DNA from: Candidatus Gastranaerophilales bacterium
Lineage (GTDB): Bacteria > Cyanobacteriota > Vampirovibrionia > Gastranaerophilales > Gastranaerophilaceae
Reading direction: 5' to 3'
NCBI GenBank assembly: GCA_905235825.1
Contig: CAJONH010000006.1
Span: forward strand, 1-35,735
DNA length: 35,735 nt
Shown here: positions 18,520 to 28,060 of the stretch, piece after piece
Numbering within the stretch: position 1 is the first letter of the stretch
How the letters are laid out: each line of letters starts with the position of its first letter
Program-made: the position numbers and the translations under genes
The notes under the pieces: model-generated
The model's input: the letters and a program-made list of their open reading frames with translations, nothing else
The model's database searches: none
What the model was told of the DNA's origin: nothing

Positions 18520-19995
18520 ATGAAAATTATTATTTTAATTATTATTTTTATATTTTTTCAATCAGTTTGCTTTGCGGATGTAAAAGACTATATAGAAGCA
18601 TATTCACTATATTTTGACAATAAAAGCTACAAATTTATTTCAGACGGATTGAAAGGAAATAAGACACTTTCCGACATAGAAAAATATGAAATTTTAGACT
18701 ATGAACTTGAAGAAGAACTCGGATTAAAATTTGTTTATACAGATTTGTATGAATGCATAAAACTGGCATTAGAAGGTAATTATGAGATAAAAATCAGTGA
18801 TGCTGATGTTTTAAACGCATTTTGGCTGCATAAAAATGCTATTGTACAAATATTACCGGAATTATACTATAACTATGATATAAGTAATTTAACGGGTAAA
18901 TACTTAATCGGCGGTATTTTAGCGGCATCAGAGCATGAAGTTCCCATTCAGAGTTTCTTTTTTATGGAATGGTCTACTATAAATCAAGGCAAATACTTTT
19001 TTTATGCGGCTGCCGCAAAAAATATTTTAAAAGCTGCAAGATATAATCTTGAATATACTAAAGACGAAACGATACTAAATACCGTAAATGCCTATTATGA
19101 TTTATTAAGCAGTAAAATGCAGATAGAAGTGCAGAAAATTAATTTATATGACAGGGTCGAACAGCTTAAATATACCGAAGCAAGATTTGAAACGGGAATA
19201 GGAACGTTATATGATGTAAAACGAGCACAGGCGGAAGTAGCTGGAGCTCAGCAGGAATATACAAACACTGTTAATACGTTCAGATTGGAACAGGCAAAAT
19301 TGGCTAACGTAATAGGTATAGATATTTTTACTCCGATATATCCTTATGAAATTGAGGTAGATAAAAGGAAACTTGTTAATGAGAATTTTAATCTTGAAAA
19401 ATTATATAAACAAGCAGTGGAATCAAGAGAAGACATAAAAGCAAAATTAGCTGAAATAAATGTATACAGGGCAAACAGAAGTGCAAATTATACCGATATA
19501 ATACCTGCAATAAATATAATGTATCAAAACGGTCATGTCGGAACTAAAAATACTGGACTCTCCCCCAGTAACACGATATCACTTGATGTAAGGGTATCTC
19601 TGGGAAAAAATATGCTTGCGGGTACTGTTACTCAAATAAAAGCTGATAGTGCCGCATTAAAGAAAAAGAAAATTGAATTGGAAAATTTAAAACGTCAAAT
19701 AAAAGAAGATATTTTGAATTCTTATTATGACTCCTTAAATGCTTTGAAAAAGATTGATGCGGCAAAAGTAGAAGTTGAAGCGGCAGACGTAAGCCTTGAT
19801 TTATCGCTTGAAAATATGAAAGCAGGAGATGCTACATTTTTAGATGTGATTGCTTCTCAAAATTTAAAAGTAAAATCAAACTTAAATTTAATTAAAAATA
19901 TGATAGAATATAATAAAGCACAGACAAAACTGCTTTTTGATACAGGCGTAATAAGCCCAAAAAATGTTTTAAAAGACTATAGAACAAGGTTTTAA
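18520..19995 (+). CDS. TolC family outer membrane efflux protein
   Basis: Signal peptide MKIIILIIIFIFFQSVCFA; paired helical repeats (YTEARFETGIGTLYDVKRAQAEVAGAQQEY; LSLENMKAGDATFLDVIASQNLKVKSNLN). Confidence 0.88.
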   Translation: MKIIILIIIFIFFQSVCFADVKDYIEAYSLYFDNKSYKFISDGLKGNKTLSDIEKYEILDYELEEELGLKFVYTDLYECIKLALEGNYEIKISDADVLNAFWLHKNAIVQILPELYYNYDISNLTGKYLIGGILAASEHEVPIQSFFFMEWSTINQGKYFFYAAAAKNILKAARYNLEYTKDETILNTVNAYYDLLSSKMQIEVQKINLYDRVEQLKYTEARFETGIGTLYDVKRAQAEVAGAQQEYTNTVNTFRLEQAKLANVIGIDIFTPIYPYEIEVDKRKLVNENFNLEKLYKQAVESREDIKAKLAEINVYRANRSANYTDIIPAINIMYQNGHVGTKNTGLSPSNTISLDVRVSLGKNMLAGTVTQIKADSAALKKKKIELENLKRQIKEDILNSYYDSLNALKKIDAAKVEVEAADVSLDLSLENMKAGDATFLDVIASQNLKVKSNLNLIKNMIEYNKAQTKLLFDTGVISPKNVLKDYRTRF

Positions 19996-19999
19996 ATGT

Positions 20000-21088
20000 A
20001 TGAATTTTTTTAAAAAAACTATAAATAAATTAACTCAAACACAAAAAAATAAAATGGAATTGGAAATATATGACCAGCCCGATATCATATTTGAATTGAT
20101 AAAAAAATATGTAAATAAAGACTATTCAATAAATATTGAGCTTCCCGATAATATAAAAAGAATTGCACTGATTGCAAGCGGTTCTTCATACCATAGTGCA
20201 GCAATTGCAGCAGATTTTTTAAGAAATAAAGTCCATATAAATTCGCAGGCATATTATTCAAGCGAAGTTGTACTTGCGGACAGTTTTGATACTGATGAAG
20301 AAACACTGTACATATTTATATCTCAATCGGGAGAAACATCAGACACTAATACTTCTTTAAACAGAATAAAGAAAACAACCGATAAAACATTGGTTATTAC
20401 AAATGTAAAAAATTCAACACTGTGGAATAATTCAAAATATAGAATACATACAAATGCAGGTGATGAAGAAGCAGTATCATCAACAAAAACTATGTCAGCT
20501 CAATTATTTTGTCTGTTTTTAACCGCAATAAAAATAATGAAAAATAAAGAGCTTCCATCTATGAAATATATGGATGAACTTTTAAATGTACCTGAATATA
20601 TGAAAAATGCACTTTTAAACAGAGATACCGTTAAACGATATGCAAAAACTCTTATTAATTACGATAATGCAGCAATACTTGCTTCAGGATTATTCTATCC
20701 TCTGGCAAAAGAAGGTGCTTTAAAAATAAAAGAAACTTCTTATATAAATACAACAGCATACCCGACAGGAGAGTTTTTGCACGGACATATAGCAATTTTA
20801 AACAAAAAATGTGCCCTTATTGTATTGGTGAACAGTCAAAATATTCAGTTTACGATTGATGTATTAATGAAAATAAATAATCATTTTAGAACTGATACGC
20901 TCATAATATTATCTGCTCTGCCCATTCAAGATGTGGATAAAAATGGTTTTATACAGATAGAAACTAAAAGTGAAATTAATTTTCTTTTTTCATCACTGAT
21001 AATACTTCAATTACTTGCCCTTGAATCTGCAGCGATGTTAAAACGAAATATAGACAATCCTATAGGATTATCCAAAATTGTAAAATAA
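20000..21088 (+). CDS. SIS-domain sugar-phosphate isomerase/deaminase related to the GlmS isomerase half
   Basis: ALIASGSSYHSA, FISQSGETSDT, AGDEEAVSSTKTMSAQLF, YPTGEFLHGHIA; no glutaminase domain. Confidence 0.85.
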   Translation: MNFFKKTINKLTQTQKNKMELEIYDQPDIIFELIKKYVNKDYSINIELPDNIKRIALIASGSSYHSAAIAADFLRNKVHINSQAYYSSEVVLADSFDTDEETLYIFISQSGETSDTNTSLNRIKKTTDKTLVITNVKNSTLWNNSKYRIHTNAGDEEAVSSTKTMSAQLFCLFLTAIKIMKNKELPSMKYMDELLNVPEYMKNALLNRDTVKRYAKTLINYDNAAILASGLFYPLAKEGALKIKETSYINTTAYPTGEFLHGHIAILNKKCALIVLVNSQNIQFTIDVLMKINNHFRTDTLIILSALPIQDVDKNGFIQIETKSEINFLFSSLIILQLLALESAAMLKRNIDNPIGLSKIVK

Positions 21089-21125
21089 CTTAATATTTAT
21101 TTTTTTTAACGCAAAAAATTTATTT

Positions 21126-22676
21126 ATGCTATTTATAACGATTGTTATGATTATAAATGCAATGAATAATATAAGTTCTGTATTCAGAACTTTTCAAACA
21201 GATAATGAAAATAAATATAAAAACAGTTATGGAATAAGTTATCCTAATTTAGCTCCTCTATCTAAAGATACGGTTACATTTTCATTTAAGGGAGGCAAAT
21301 TAGAAGGTGCAAATATGAAATTTGCACCAAGAATGGATAAATGTGAACAAATATATGAAAATGCCGAAAATGCGGAAGATTATTTGGATAGAAAACTGCA
21401 TAAATATTTAGATGGAATTAATGAAGGAGCAAAACCCGGTAAAGAACCTGTTTCAATAAAAGTAAGAAGGAAAAAACCGCTTAGCATCCAAGAAAAAGTT
21501 GTTTCGAAATACGGAAAAATTGCTGAAAATGAAACCGATAAATTTTATGAAGAAATAGCAAAGCAGCTCTTTTTATACTATACTCCCAAAAAAGATTTTA
21601 CGCAGGAAAAAGCCGTAGTTAGAGCCAGAGTATTAATGAATGACATAATAACCGAAAGAAAAGTACCTCCATATAAAAATGAAGCATTCTTTTTAAATGA
21701 AATTGTTAAAGATTTAGAAAAAGATAAGTCGATACAATATTCTTCCGATAAGCCTAAGAGAAAAGCTATGGCTGAAATATTGTCAAATCTTAAATCCGTA
21801 ACAAAAAACGAGCATTGTGACGAAAAGGGTGCATATATTGATACACAGTCAATTGAAGGTATAAGACATTATACAAACGATGTTGTAGGCGGAAGAATTG
21901 TTTTAAATGATTCAAATCCCAAAACTGTATTAAAAGTTTTAAATGCATTAAAAAAAGCCTCGGATAACAATGAACTGAATATTACGTCTGTTGAAAATAT
22001 ACGTCCCGAATTAAGTAAAAAAGATATGGAATATTATGAATATATTTCGGAAAAGCCTCTTAAAGCATTTGCAGACAGAACACATGCCGAATATGATAAA
22101 AAACAGTCAAAATCGGGCTATTTAGCAATACACGTCAATATTGATTTGACAAATGATGAATTAATAAATACTAAAGGCAAAACAAAGAAGGAAAGAAATA
22201 AGTTTAACGGATTTCAGGGGGAAATTCAAATAATTGATGCAAATATAGAAAAATTGAAAGAGGTAGAAGATATTTGCTATAAAATAAAAGATAATAAAAA
22301 TCCGCCTTTAAAAAAGTATGATATCTTAAAAAAATATTATAATGCTTATTGTACTACCCCTAAAATAAAGGAAGAATTTAATAATTATACTTTTGATTTA
22401 TATTTAGACCAAAGAAAAAAATCTTTGACCGGAAACAGAAGGGATAAAGGTTTTAAAACAATTGAGGAATTGGGCTATAAAAATTTGGTTCCGGAATCAC
22501 TTGATTTTAATAAACTGAAAGACATAAAAGATGTCTGCGACAGACGTGCAGAAGCACTTGAAAATAATACGAATGAAACGGTAAAAATGCCAAGTGATGA
22601 AGAATTACTCCAATTTTATATGAAAGAGAAAAATAATTTTCGTAAAGTGGCAAAAGAAGTTGGTTTATTAGATTAG
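21126..22676 (+). CDS. RelA/SpoT-fold nucleotidyltransferase-like protein with long N-terminal extension
   Basis: HYTNDVVGGRIVL, KSGYLAIHVNI, GFQGEIQIIDANIEKLKEVED follow the order of synthetase motifs (D…R-I, GY..xH, EIQI). Confidence 0.6.
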   Translation: MLFITIVMIINAMNNISSVFRTFQTDNENKYKNSYGISYPNLAPLSKDTVTFSFKGGKLEGANMKFAPRMDKCEQIYENAENAEDYLDRKLHKYLDGINEGAKPGKEPVSIKVRRKKPLSIQEKVVSKYGKIAENETDKFYEEIAKQLFLYYTPKKDFTQEKAVVRARVLMNDIITERKVPPYKNEAFFLNEIVKDLEKDKSIQYSSDKPKRKAMAEILSNLKSVTKNEHCDEKGAYIDTQSIEGIRHYTNDVVGGRIVLNDSNPKTVLKVLNALKKASDNNELNITSVENIRPELSKKDMEYYEYISEKPLKAFADRTHAEYDKKQSKSGYLAIHVNIDLTNDELINTKGKTKKERNKFNGFQGEIQIIDANIEKLKEVEDICYKIKDNKNPPLKKYDILKKYYNAYCTTPKIKEEFNNYTFDLYLDQRKKSLTGNRRDKGFKTIEELGYKNLVPESLDFNKLKDIKDVCDRRAEALENNTNETVKMPSDEELLQFYMKEKNNFRKVAKEVGLLD

Positions 22677-23101
22677 TTATAAGAGTTCATCGTCTTTTTC
22701 ATTATTTTTGTTAATATCGGAATATATGAAATTCTGCCGAAGATAATACCGGTTGTAATATACAGCAGAAGAATAAACACAAGAATTTCCGAAATGTTAA
22801 ACGAAAGTCCTAACACATTATATCTGTGTTGTAAAAACATTATTATGTTAATACCTATTTTACTTGAATATGGTATTGAGGTAATTATTTTCAAAATAAT
22901 TTTTAAAATAATATTAAAAATTGCTAAAAAAACTGAAATAATCATAGATTGAACCACATTATACATTAAAAACCTTTTTAATCTTTTATTAAGAAAGTAA
23001 GCAATCAAAACCCAAATAAGACCGGCTATTCCCATAGTAAAATACGATAAAACAGATATTACTTTTTCGGCAGGTACAATATTTTTAGTGAATGGCTGCA
23101 T
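22673..23101 (-). CDS. Small multi-TM membrane protein (possibly Tic20-like)
   Basis: About four hydrophobic segments; VISVLSYFTMGIAGLIW…RFLMYNVVQSMIIS. Confidence 0.55.
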   Translation of the reverse strand: MQPFTKNIVPAEKVISVLSYFTMGIAGLIWVLIAYFLNKRLKRFLMYNVVQSMIISVFLAIFNIILKIILKIITSIPYSSKIGINIIMFLQHRYNVLGLSFNISEILVFILLLYITTGIIFGRISYIPILTKIMKKTMNSYN

Positions 23102-24194
23102 TTGCTTCCGTATTATCCTCTCGTGTTTTGATAAACTCTTGAATAATTTCTATATATATAAGTTTAAGTTCATCGTTTTCAATATCAATATCTATCGCCT
23201 GTTTATAGCAGGATATAGCACTGCGAAGATCCTTTAACATAACATAGGTGTTGCCCAAAATTGTATATGCGTTTGAATTAACAGGTTCAAGTTCTATAAC
23301 TTTTTTATATAAAGAAACTGCATTTTCAAAATTATGCTCGCTAAAGTAAAGATTGCCCAAAAGCATATAAGCATTAACCAAATCGGGATTAATTTTAATG
23401 GCACTGTTATACATTTCAACCGCTTTTTCAATATTCAGCTGTTCATATAATGAAATTCCAAAGCATAAATAAGCCTGATAATTATTCGGTTGTTTTTTTA
23501 TAACATTATTAAATAATTCATTAGCCTTTTTATAATTTTTAGCGGCAGAATTTGCATTTGCACAATAAAGCATATAAATAGGGTTAGCCGGCTCCATTTC
23601 GCAAACTTTACCGAAATATTCGGCCGCCTTGGAATTTTCTCCCATTTTCATTAACACAAAAGCAATATTTAGATAATTATCGGGTATTGAATTACATAAT
23701 TTTAATGCCCTTTCATAATACATCAGAGCTTCATTATAATTTTGTCTGTCCTGATACAGCATACCTATAGCGGAATAAACCTGATAATTTGATTTATCCA
23801 TATTAAGAGCCTTAATGTAATTCGACATAGCTTGTTTAAATTCGCCAAGCTCGGCATAGGCATTACCCAAATTAAAATAAACAGTTAAGTTATCAATTTC
23901 AAGATTTGCAGCACGAGAGTAATAGTTTACAGCCTTAATAAAGTCACGTTTAAAATAAAAAATATTGCCGAGATTAGTCAATGCAACATAATTTGAAGGT
24001 TCAAACTGCAGCAGACTGTCATACACATTTGCTGCTAGTTCATAGTCACCATTATTAAAGTATATACTGGAAAGTTTTATGTAATTTTCAGTATCATTAG
24101 GACTTTTGACAATTTTTTGAATTAATTCTTTTATTGTATCTGTGCTATTCTTTACCATGTTACTTATTATACTCGATAATAAATCCTGTAGCAA
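23085..24194 (-). CDS. Tetratricopeptide repeat protein
   Basis: About nine 34-residue repeats, e.g. NLTVYFNLGNAYAELGEFKQAMSNYIKALNMD. Confidence 0.93.
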   Translation of the reverse strand: MLQDLLSSIISNMVKNSTDTIKELIQKIVKSPNDTENYIKLSSIYFNNGDYELAANVYDSLLQFEPSNYVALTNLGNIFYFKRDFIKAVNYYSRAANLEIDNLTVYFNLGNAYAELGEFKQAMSNYIKALNMDKSNYQVYSAIGMLYQDRQNYNEALMYYERALKLCNSIPDNYLNIAFVLMKMGENSKAAEYFGKVCEMEPANPIYMLYCANANSAAKNYKKANELFNNVIKKQPNNYQAYLCFGISLYEQLNIEKAVEMYNSAIKINPDLVNAYMLLGNLYFSEHNFENAVSLYKKVIELEPVNSNAYTILGNTYVMLKDLRSAISCYKQAIDIDIENDELKLIYIEIIQEFIKTREDNTEANAAIH

Positions 24195-24226
24195 ATAAAA
24201 TCATATTGAAATTATGATGAAATAAT

Positions 24227-24976
24227 TTATTGTTTTATAATAACACCCGATACTTCTTTTTGAAGATTTAAAGAGTCTTGCAGACTGTTTTTTAAATCGG
24301 AAGCATCATTTGCATTATAAAATTTGCCCGATGTAACAAGTGCAACGCATTTCAGTTGATTATTCGCATCCATATCACCGATTGCAAGAGCAATAACATC
24401 TATTCTTATATCATCACGATACTTCATAAGATTTATAATGTATTCACAAGGACTTTCGTCGCAATTTTCTCCGCCGTCCGAAATTAGAATTATTCTTTTT
24501 TTATAATCACCCTGCGGAAAATCGAAATATGCTGCCTGCTTTAAAGAATAAGTTATCGGAGTCCAGCCGACGGCACTAAGCGAACCCAGTTTTGCATATA
24601 TACCTATCGCATTATTTTTTGCTATAGGGGAAATTAATTGACTTGCTGTGCAGCCCTGTCTTGGTGTAAAACCTGTTTTATGTCCGTAAACACGCATCCC
24701 GACTTCAGCATGAGGCGGTATAAGCTGGAGAGTTTCTTTTAATGTAGAAATTGCTATATCAAGTTTTGTTCTGCCTCCGATTTTTTCATTCATACTGTTT
24801 GATAAATCAAGAATAAATAATATTTTTTCTTTTGAACTTACTGTTTCGGCAGGTTTATAATTATATGTCTGAGGAGTTGAATATGTATAATTTGAATATG
24901 AATAATTTTGTTCTGCATAAACAATTCCCGAAATGGCAAAAATGCTTAATATTATATAAAAAAACAGCTTTTTCAT
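24227..24976 (-). CDS. Secreted von Willebrand factor A domain protein
   Basis: Signal peptide; MIDAS ILDLSNSMNEK; RIILISDGGENCDESPCE. Confidence 0.85.
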   Translation of the reverse strand: MKKLFFYIILSIFAISGIVYAEQNYSYSNYTYSTPQTYNYKPAETVSSKEKILFILDLSNSMNEKIGGRTKLDIAISTLKETLQLIPPHAEVGMRVYGHKTGFTPRQGCTASQLISPIAKNNAIGIYAKLGSLSAVGWTPITYSLKQAAYFDFPQGDYKKRIILISDGGENCDESPCEYIINLMKYRDDIRIDVIALAIGDMDANNQLKCVALVTSGKFYNANDASDLKNSLQDSLNLQKEVSGVIIKQ

Positions 24977-25127
24977 GTTCTCTCACTTACTATGATTTTA
25001 TATTATCAAAAATCTGATTTTGTGTCATTATCCTGATTGATTATTAATAGTTAAATTTGAAAATTAAATTTTATAATTTTATAACTGTATAATTGTTAAC
25101 ATATATTAAGTAAAAAACTTTTTAAGT

Positions 25128-25157
25128 CAATTTTGATATTGCAAATGTTTTTATATA
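25128..25157 (+). promoter_or_regulatory. Putative promoter CAATTT-N18-TATATA
   Basis: CAATTT 25128-25133, TATATA 25152-25157, 43 nt before ATG at 25200. Confidence 0.45.
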
Positions 25158-25199
25158 AATGTGGGTAGTAAAGTTTAATAATGATAGTGGGGTTTGGTT

Positions 25200-25874
25200 A
25201 TGACAGTAAGCAGTAACTATTTTACGGGAATAGATAAATCAACATCGGTTTTTCAAAATCCGAATTATTTTTCAGGTACGGGTTCTTCTTCTTTAGCATT
25301 GACAACAGGCGGACAAATAACATCAGCAAGTCTTTTTGATGAAAAATTCTTAGACAGAAAAGACGGATACAATCAAAGACGTGAAGCATACAATGTTGCA
25401 AAAGCGGGACGTGATGCCGCAATTAATAAGAAAATTTCCAATCTTATTTCGTATATAGAAAACGGAAAAGAAGGAAAGGCAATGAAAGAATACGGTAAAT
25501 TGCTTGAAGAAATGTCAAAACAGGACAGATATGCACAATTGACAAACGGTGATGATGATACACAACTGAGAGCCGTAGCAAGACAGTTAATTGAATCAAA
25601 TGCCGATGTGGATTTGGAAGAATTAATTAAAGATAATCTTGATACTTCTTTTGAAAGAGGCTTTAAAGTAAGTTTTGAAGATAAGACGTATACTCAGGAA
25701 GATGTACTAAAGGAAATGTGCGATTTAGATGAAACGAACAAAATAACAGGACTCAAAAGAGTTGCAGGCAATGTATGCAGAATAGGTGCTTGTGCTGCAA
25801 CCGGTGCCGTTGTCGGCGGGCCTGTTGGTGCAATTGCAGGTGCGGTAATAGGTACACTGGGTTGTTTATTTTAA
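25200..25874 (+). CDS. Hypothetical protein with C-terminal glycine-zipper segment
   Basis: Start revised from TTG 25194 to ATG 25200; C-terminus GACAATGAVVGGPVGAIAGAVIGTLGCLF. Confidence 0.7.
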   Translation: MTVSSNYFTGIDKSTSVFQNPNYFSGTGSSSLALTTGGQITSASLFDEKFLDRKDGYNQRREAYNVAKAGRDAAINKKISNLISYIENGKEGKAMKEYGKLLEEMSKQDRYAQLTNGDDDTQLRAVARQLIESNADVDLEELIKDNLDTSFERGFKVSFEDKTYTQEDVLKEMCDLDETNKITGLKRVAGNVCRIGACAATGAVVGGPVGAIAGAVIGTLGCLF

Positions 25875-25932
25875 TAATCATACAAAAATAACTTAATTAC
25901 TTAATTATAACTAACCAAAACTAAACCATTAA

Positions 25933-25955
25933 GGGCGGCAATGCCGCCCGTTTTT
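25933..25955 (+). terminator. Rho-independent terminator
   Basis: GGGCGGC-AAT-GCCGCCC followed by GTTTTT. Confidence 0.9.
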
Positions 25956-26922
25956 ATTTTTGAGATAGAATATAACCTCTGTCAATAAGTTCGACATTAA
26001 GCCCGTTTTGCTTAGCTAAATCAATAGTAAATTTAACAAGGTCTATAATATAAGAAGGAATATTTTCTTTATTTTTGTTATACCACATCATTTCAACATC
26101 AAAAGCAATGTGTTTTACACCGGCTTCGATTGATTTATTAATCCATTTTGTTATTTCTTCTTGTGAGTCATTAACATAAGGAATTAAAATGAATTTAGTT
26201 TTAACTCTATCGGTTTGCGGCTGAACGGAGGCATATTTTTTTACATTTTCCCAAACTTTATCATAAAAATCGTACCTTTTTACTTTAATAAAAGTTTCTC
26301 TTGTTCCCGAATCAACAGAAACAACGATATTAACTCTGCCTTCTTTTATTCCGCATTCTACAATTTTACTGTATTTAGTTGCATTTGTTAAAACACGAAT
26401 ATTTGATAAATCATAATCAATAAAAAGTTTAATTAAATCATCAAATTCCGGTGCGACAGATGGTTCACCGCCTGCTATCGTGATATTACCGCCTTTTCTT
26501 AAATATCCTTGCTCTGCCATATCTTTTATTGCAGGATAGACATTATACTGTTTTTGATGAGGTCTGTCTTCATCATTAAGCCGGCAATAAATACAATGCT
26601 CATTACATATAGTCCAATTGTTAAAATTAATAAAGGATATGTAATCTTCATTATCCCATTCTTGTTCTTTTAAATATATACAGTTCTTGCATTCGGGAAT
26701 TATATTTCCTTTTTGCATTGATTTTCTGTATTGATTTTTTATTGCAAAAAATTTTTTCCAGTCTATTAATTCGCCGTAATATTTATCAATGATTTTTTTA
26801 TATCCCTTATCCGTAGGCGGTATGCGGCAGCAAAAATTTATACTGTCAGTAAAAAAATCAAGTCCGTGTTCAATAAGGTCACAGCTTATATATTTTTTCT
26901 TTTTTTGAAATAACTTGAACAA
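25954..26922 (-). CDS. Radical SAM protein
   Basis: CNEHCIYC (CxxxCxxC), NITIAGGEPSVAPEF; additional N-terminal Cys motif PECKNC. Confidence 0.85.
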   Translation of the reverse strand: MFKLFQKKKKYISCDLIEHGLDFFTDSINFCCRIPPTDKGYKKIIDKYYGELIDWKKFFAIKNQYRKSMQKGNIIPECKNCIYLKEQEWDNEDYISFINFNNWTICNEHCIYCRLNDEDRPHQKQYNVYPAIKDMAEQGYLRKGGNITIAGGEPSVAPEFDDLIKLFIDYDLSNIRVLTNATKYSKIVECGIKEGRVNIVVSVDSGTRETFIKVKRYDFYDKVWENVKKYASVQPQTDRVKTKFILIPYVNDSQEEITKWINKSIEAGVKHIAFDVEMMWYNKNKENIPSYIIDLVKFTIDLAKQNGLNVELIDRGYILSQK

Positions 26923-27038
26923 TTTTAAATTCTTTTCATTTTACTTTAACAGTTATAATTATATCATTTTTAAAAGATTATATATTCACTAAATTTTTTT
27001 ACATTATATAATAATATTGTTAAGAGAGAGGAATAATT

Positions 27039-28049
27039 ATGCTTATTGTAATGCAGGAAAATGCGGCTGAAAATACCATAGAAAATGTTATAAAATTTAT
27101 TAAGCAATACGGATTTGATGCTCATGTATCAAAAGGTGAGTCACATACCGTTATTGGTGCTGTCGGAAGCAAAATGATTGATAAACGTGATATTGAGCTT
27201 TTGGACGGAGTAAAAGAAGTAATAAGAATTTCTTCTCCATATAAATTAGTCAGCAGAGTATTTAAAGAAGAAGATACTGTTATTGATGTAAAAGGAACAA
27301 AAATAGGCGGCGGTCATATTGGTATGATAGCAGGTCCATGCACTGTAGAAACTTATGACCAAATGGATGCTACCGCAAAAAAATTGAGCAGTTACGGTGT
27401 AAAAATATTAAGAGGAGGAGCGTTTAAACCCAGAACCTCACCTTATTCTTTTCAGGGACTTGGTGAAGAAGGATTAAAAATTCTGAAAGAAACTGCCGAT
27501 AAATATAATATGGCTGTAACGTCAGAGGTTATGGAAGTTTCTCAAATTCCTATGTTCTTAAAGTATGTTGATATTTTACAGGTCGGTGCAAGGAATATGC
27601 AAAATTTCAACTTATTAAAGAGTTTGGGGGAAATAAGAAAACCGGTTTTATTAAAAAGAGGTTTAAGTGCAACTATCGAAGAATGGCTGATGTCGGCAGA
27701 ATACGTAATGGCAGGCGGAAATCGTGAAGTTATTTTATGTGAAAGAGGTATAAGAACTTTTGAACACATGACCAGAAATACACTCGATATAAGTGCAATA
27801 CCTGTTGTTCAAAAAATAAGCCACTTGCCTGTTGTTGTTGACCCGAGCCACGCTACGGGATTAAGAGATAAAGTTGCTCCTATGTCAAAGGCAGCAGTAG
27901 CGGCAGGTGCAGACGGTTTAATTATAGAAGTTCATAACTCGCCCGAAACGGCTGTTTGTGATGGAGCCCAGTCTTTATATCCGGAACAATTTGAAGAATT
28001 GTTTAGGGATTTAAAAGCTCTTGCAGCTGTTGTTAAAAAGACATTTTAA
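27039..28049 (+). CDS. aroF: 3-deoxy-7-phosphoheptulonate (DAHP) synthase with N-terminal ferredoxin-like regulatory domain
   Basis: AGPCTVE, LRGGAFKPRTSPYSFQGLG, LLKRGLSATIEEWL, LCERGIRTFE, VVDPSHATG. Confidence 0.96.
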   Translation: MLIVMQENAAENTIENVIKFIKQYGFDAHVSKGESHTVIGAVGSKMIDKRDIELLDGVKEVIRISSPYKLVSRVFKEEDTVIDVKGTKIGGGHIGMIAGPCTVETYDQMDATAKKLSSYGVKILRGGAFKPRTSPYSFQGLGEEGLKILKETADKYNMAVTSEVMEVSQIPMFLKYVDILQVGARNMQNFNLLKSLGEIRKPVLLKRGLSATIEEWLMSAEYVMAGGNREVILCERGIRTFEHMTRNTLDISAIPVVQKISHLPVVVDPSHATGLRDKVAPMSKAAVAAGADGLIIEVHNSPETAVCDGAQSLYPEQFEELFRDLKALAAVVKKTF

Positions 28050-28060
28050 TAAATTTTATT

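Noticed and set aside
25200-26922. Gly-rich protein next to a radical SAM enzyme as a RiPP cluster
   Set aside because: Genes are convergent with a strong terminator between them, the putative precursor is 225 aa, and no transporter or protease is adjacent
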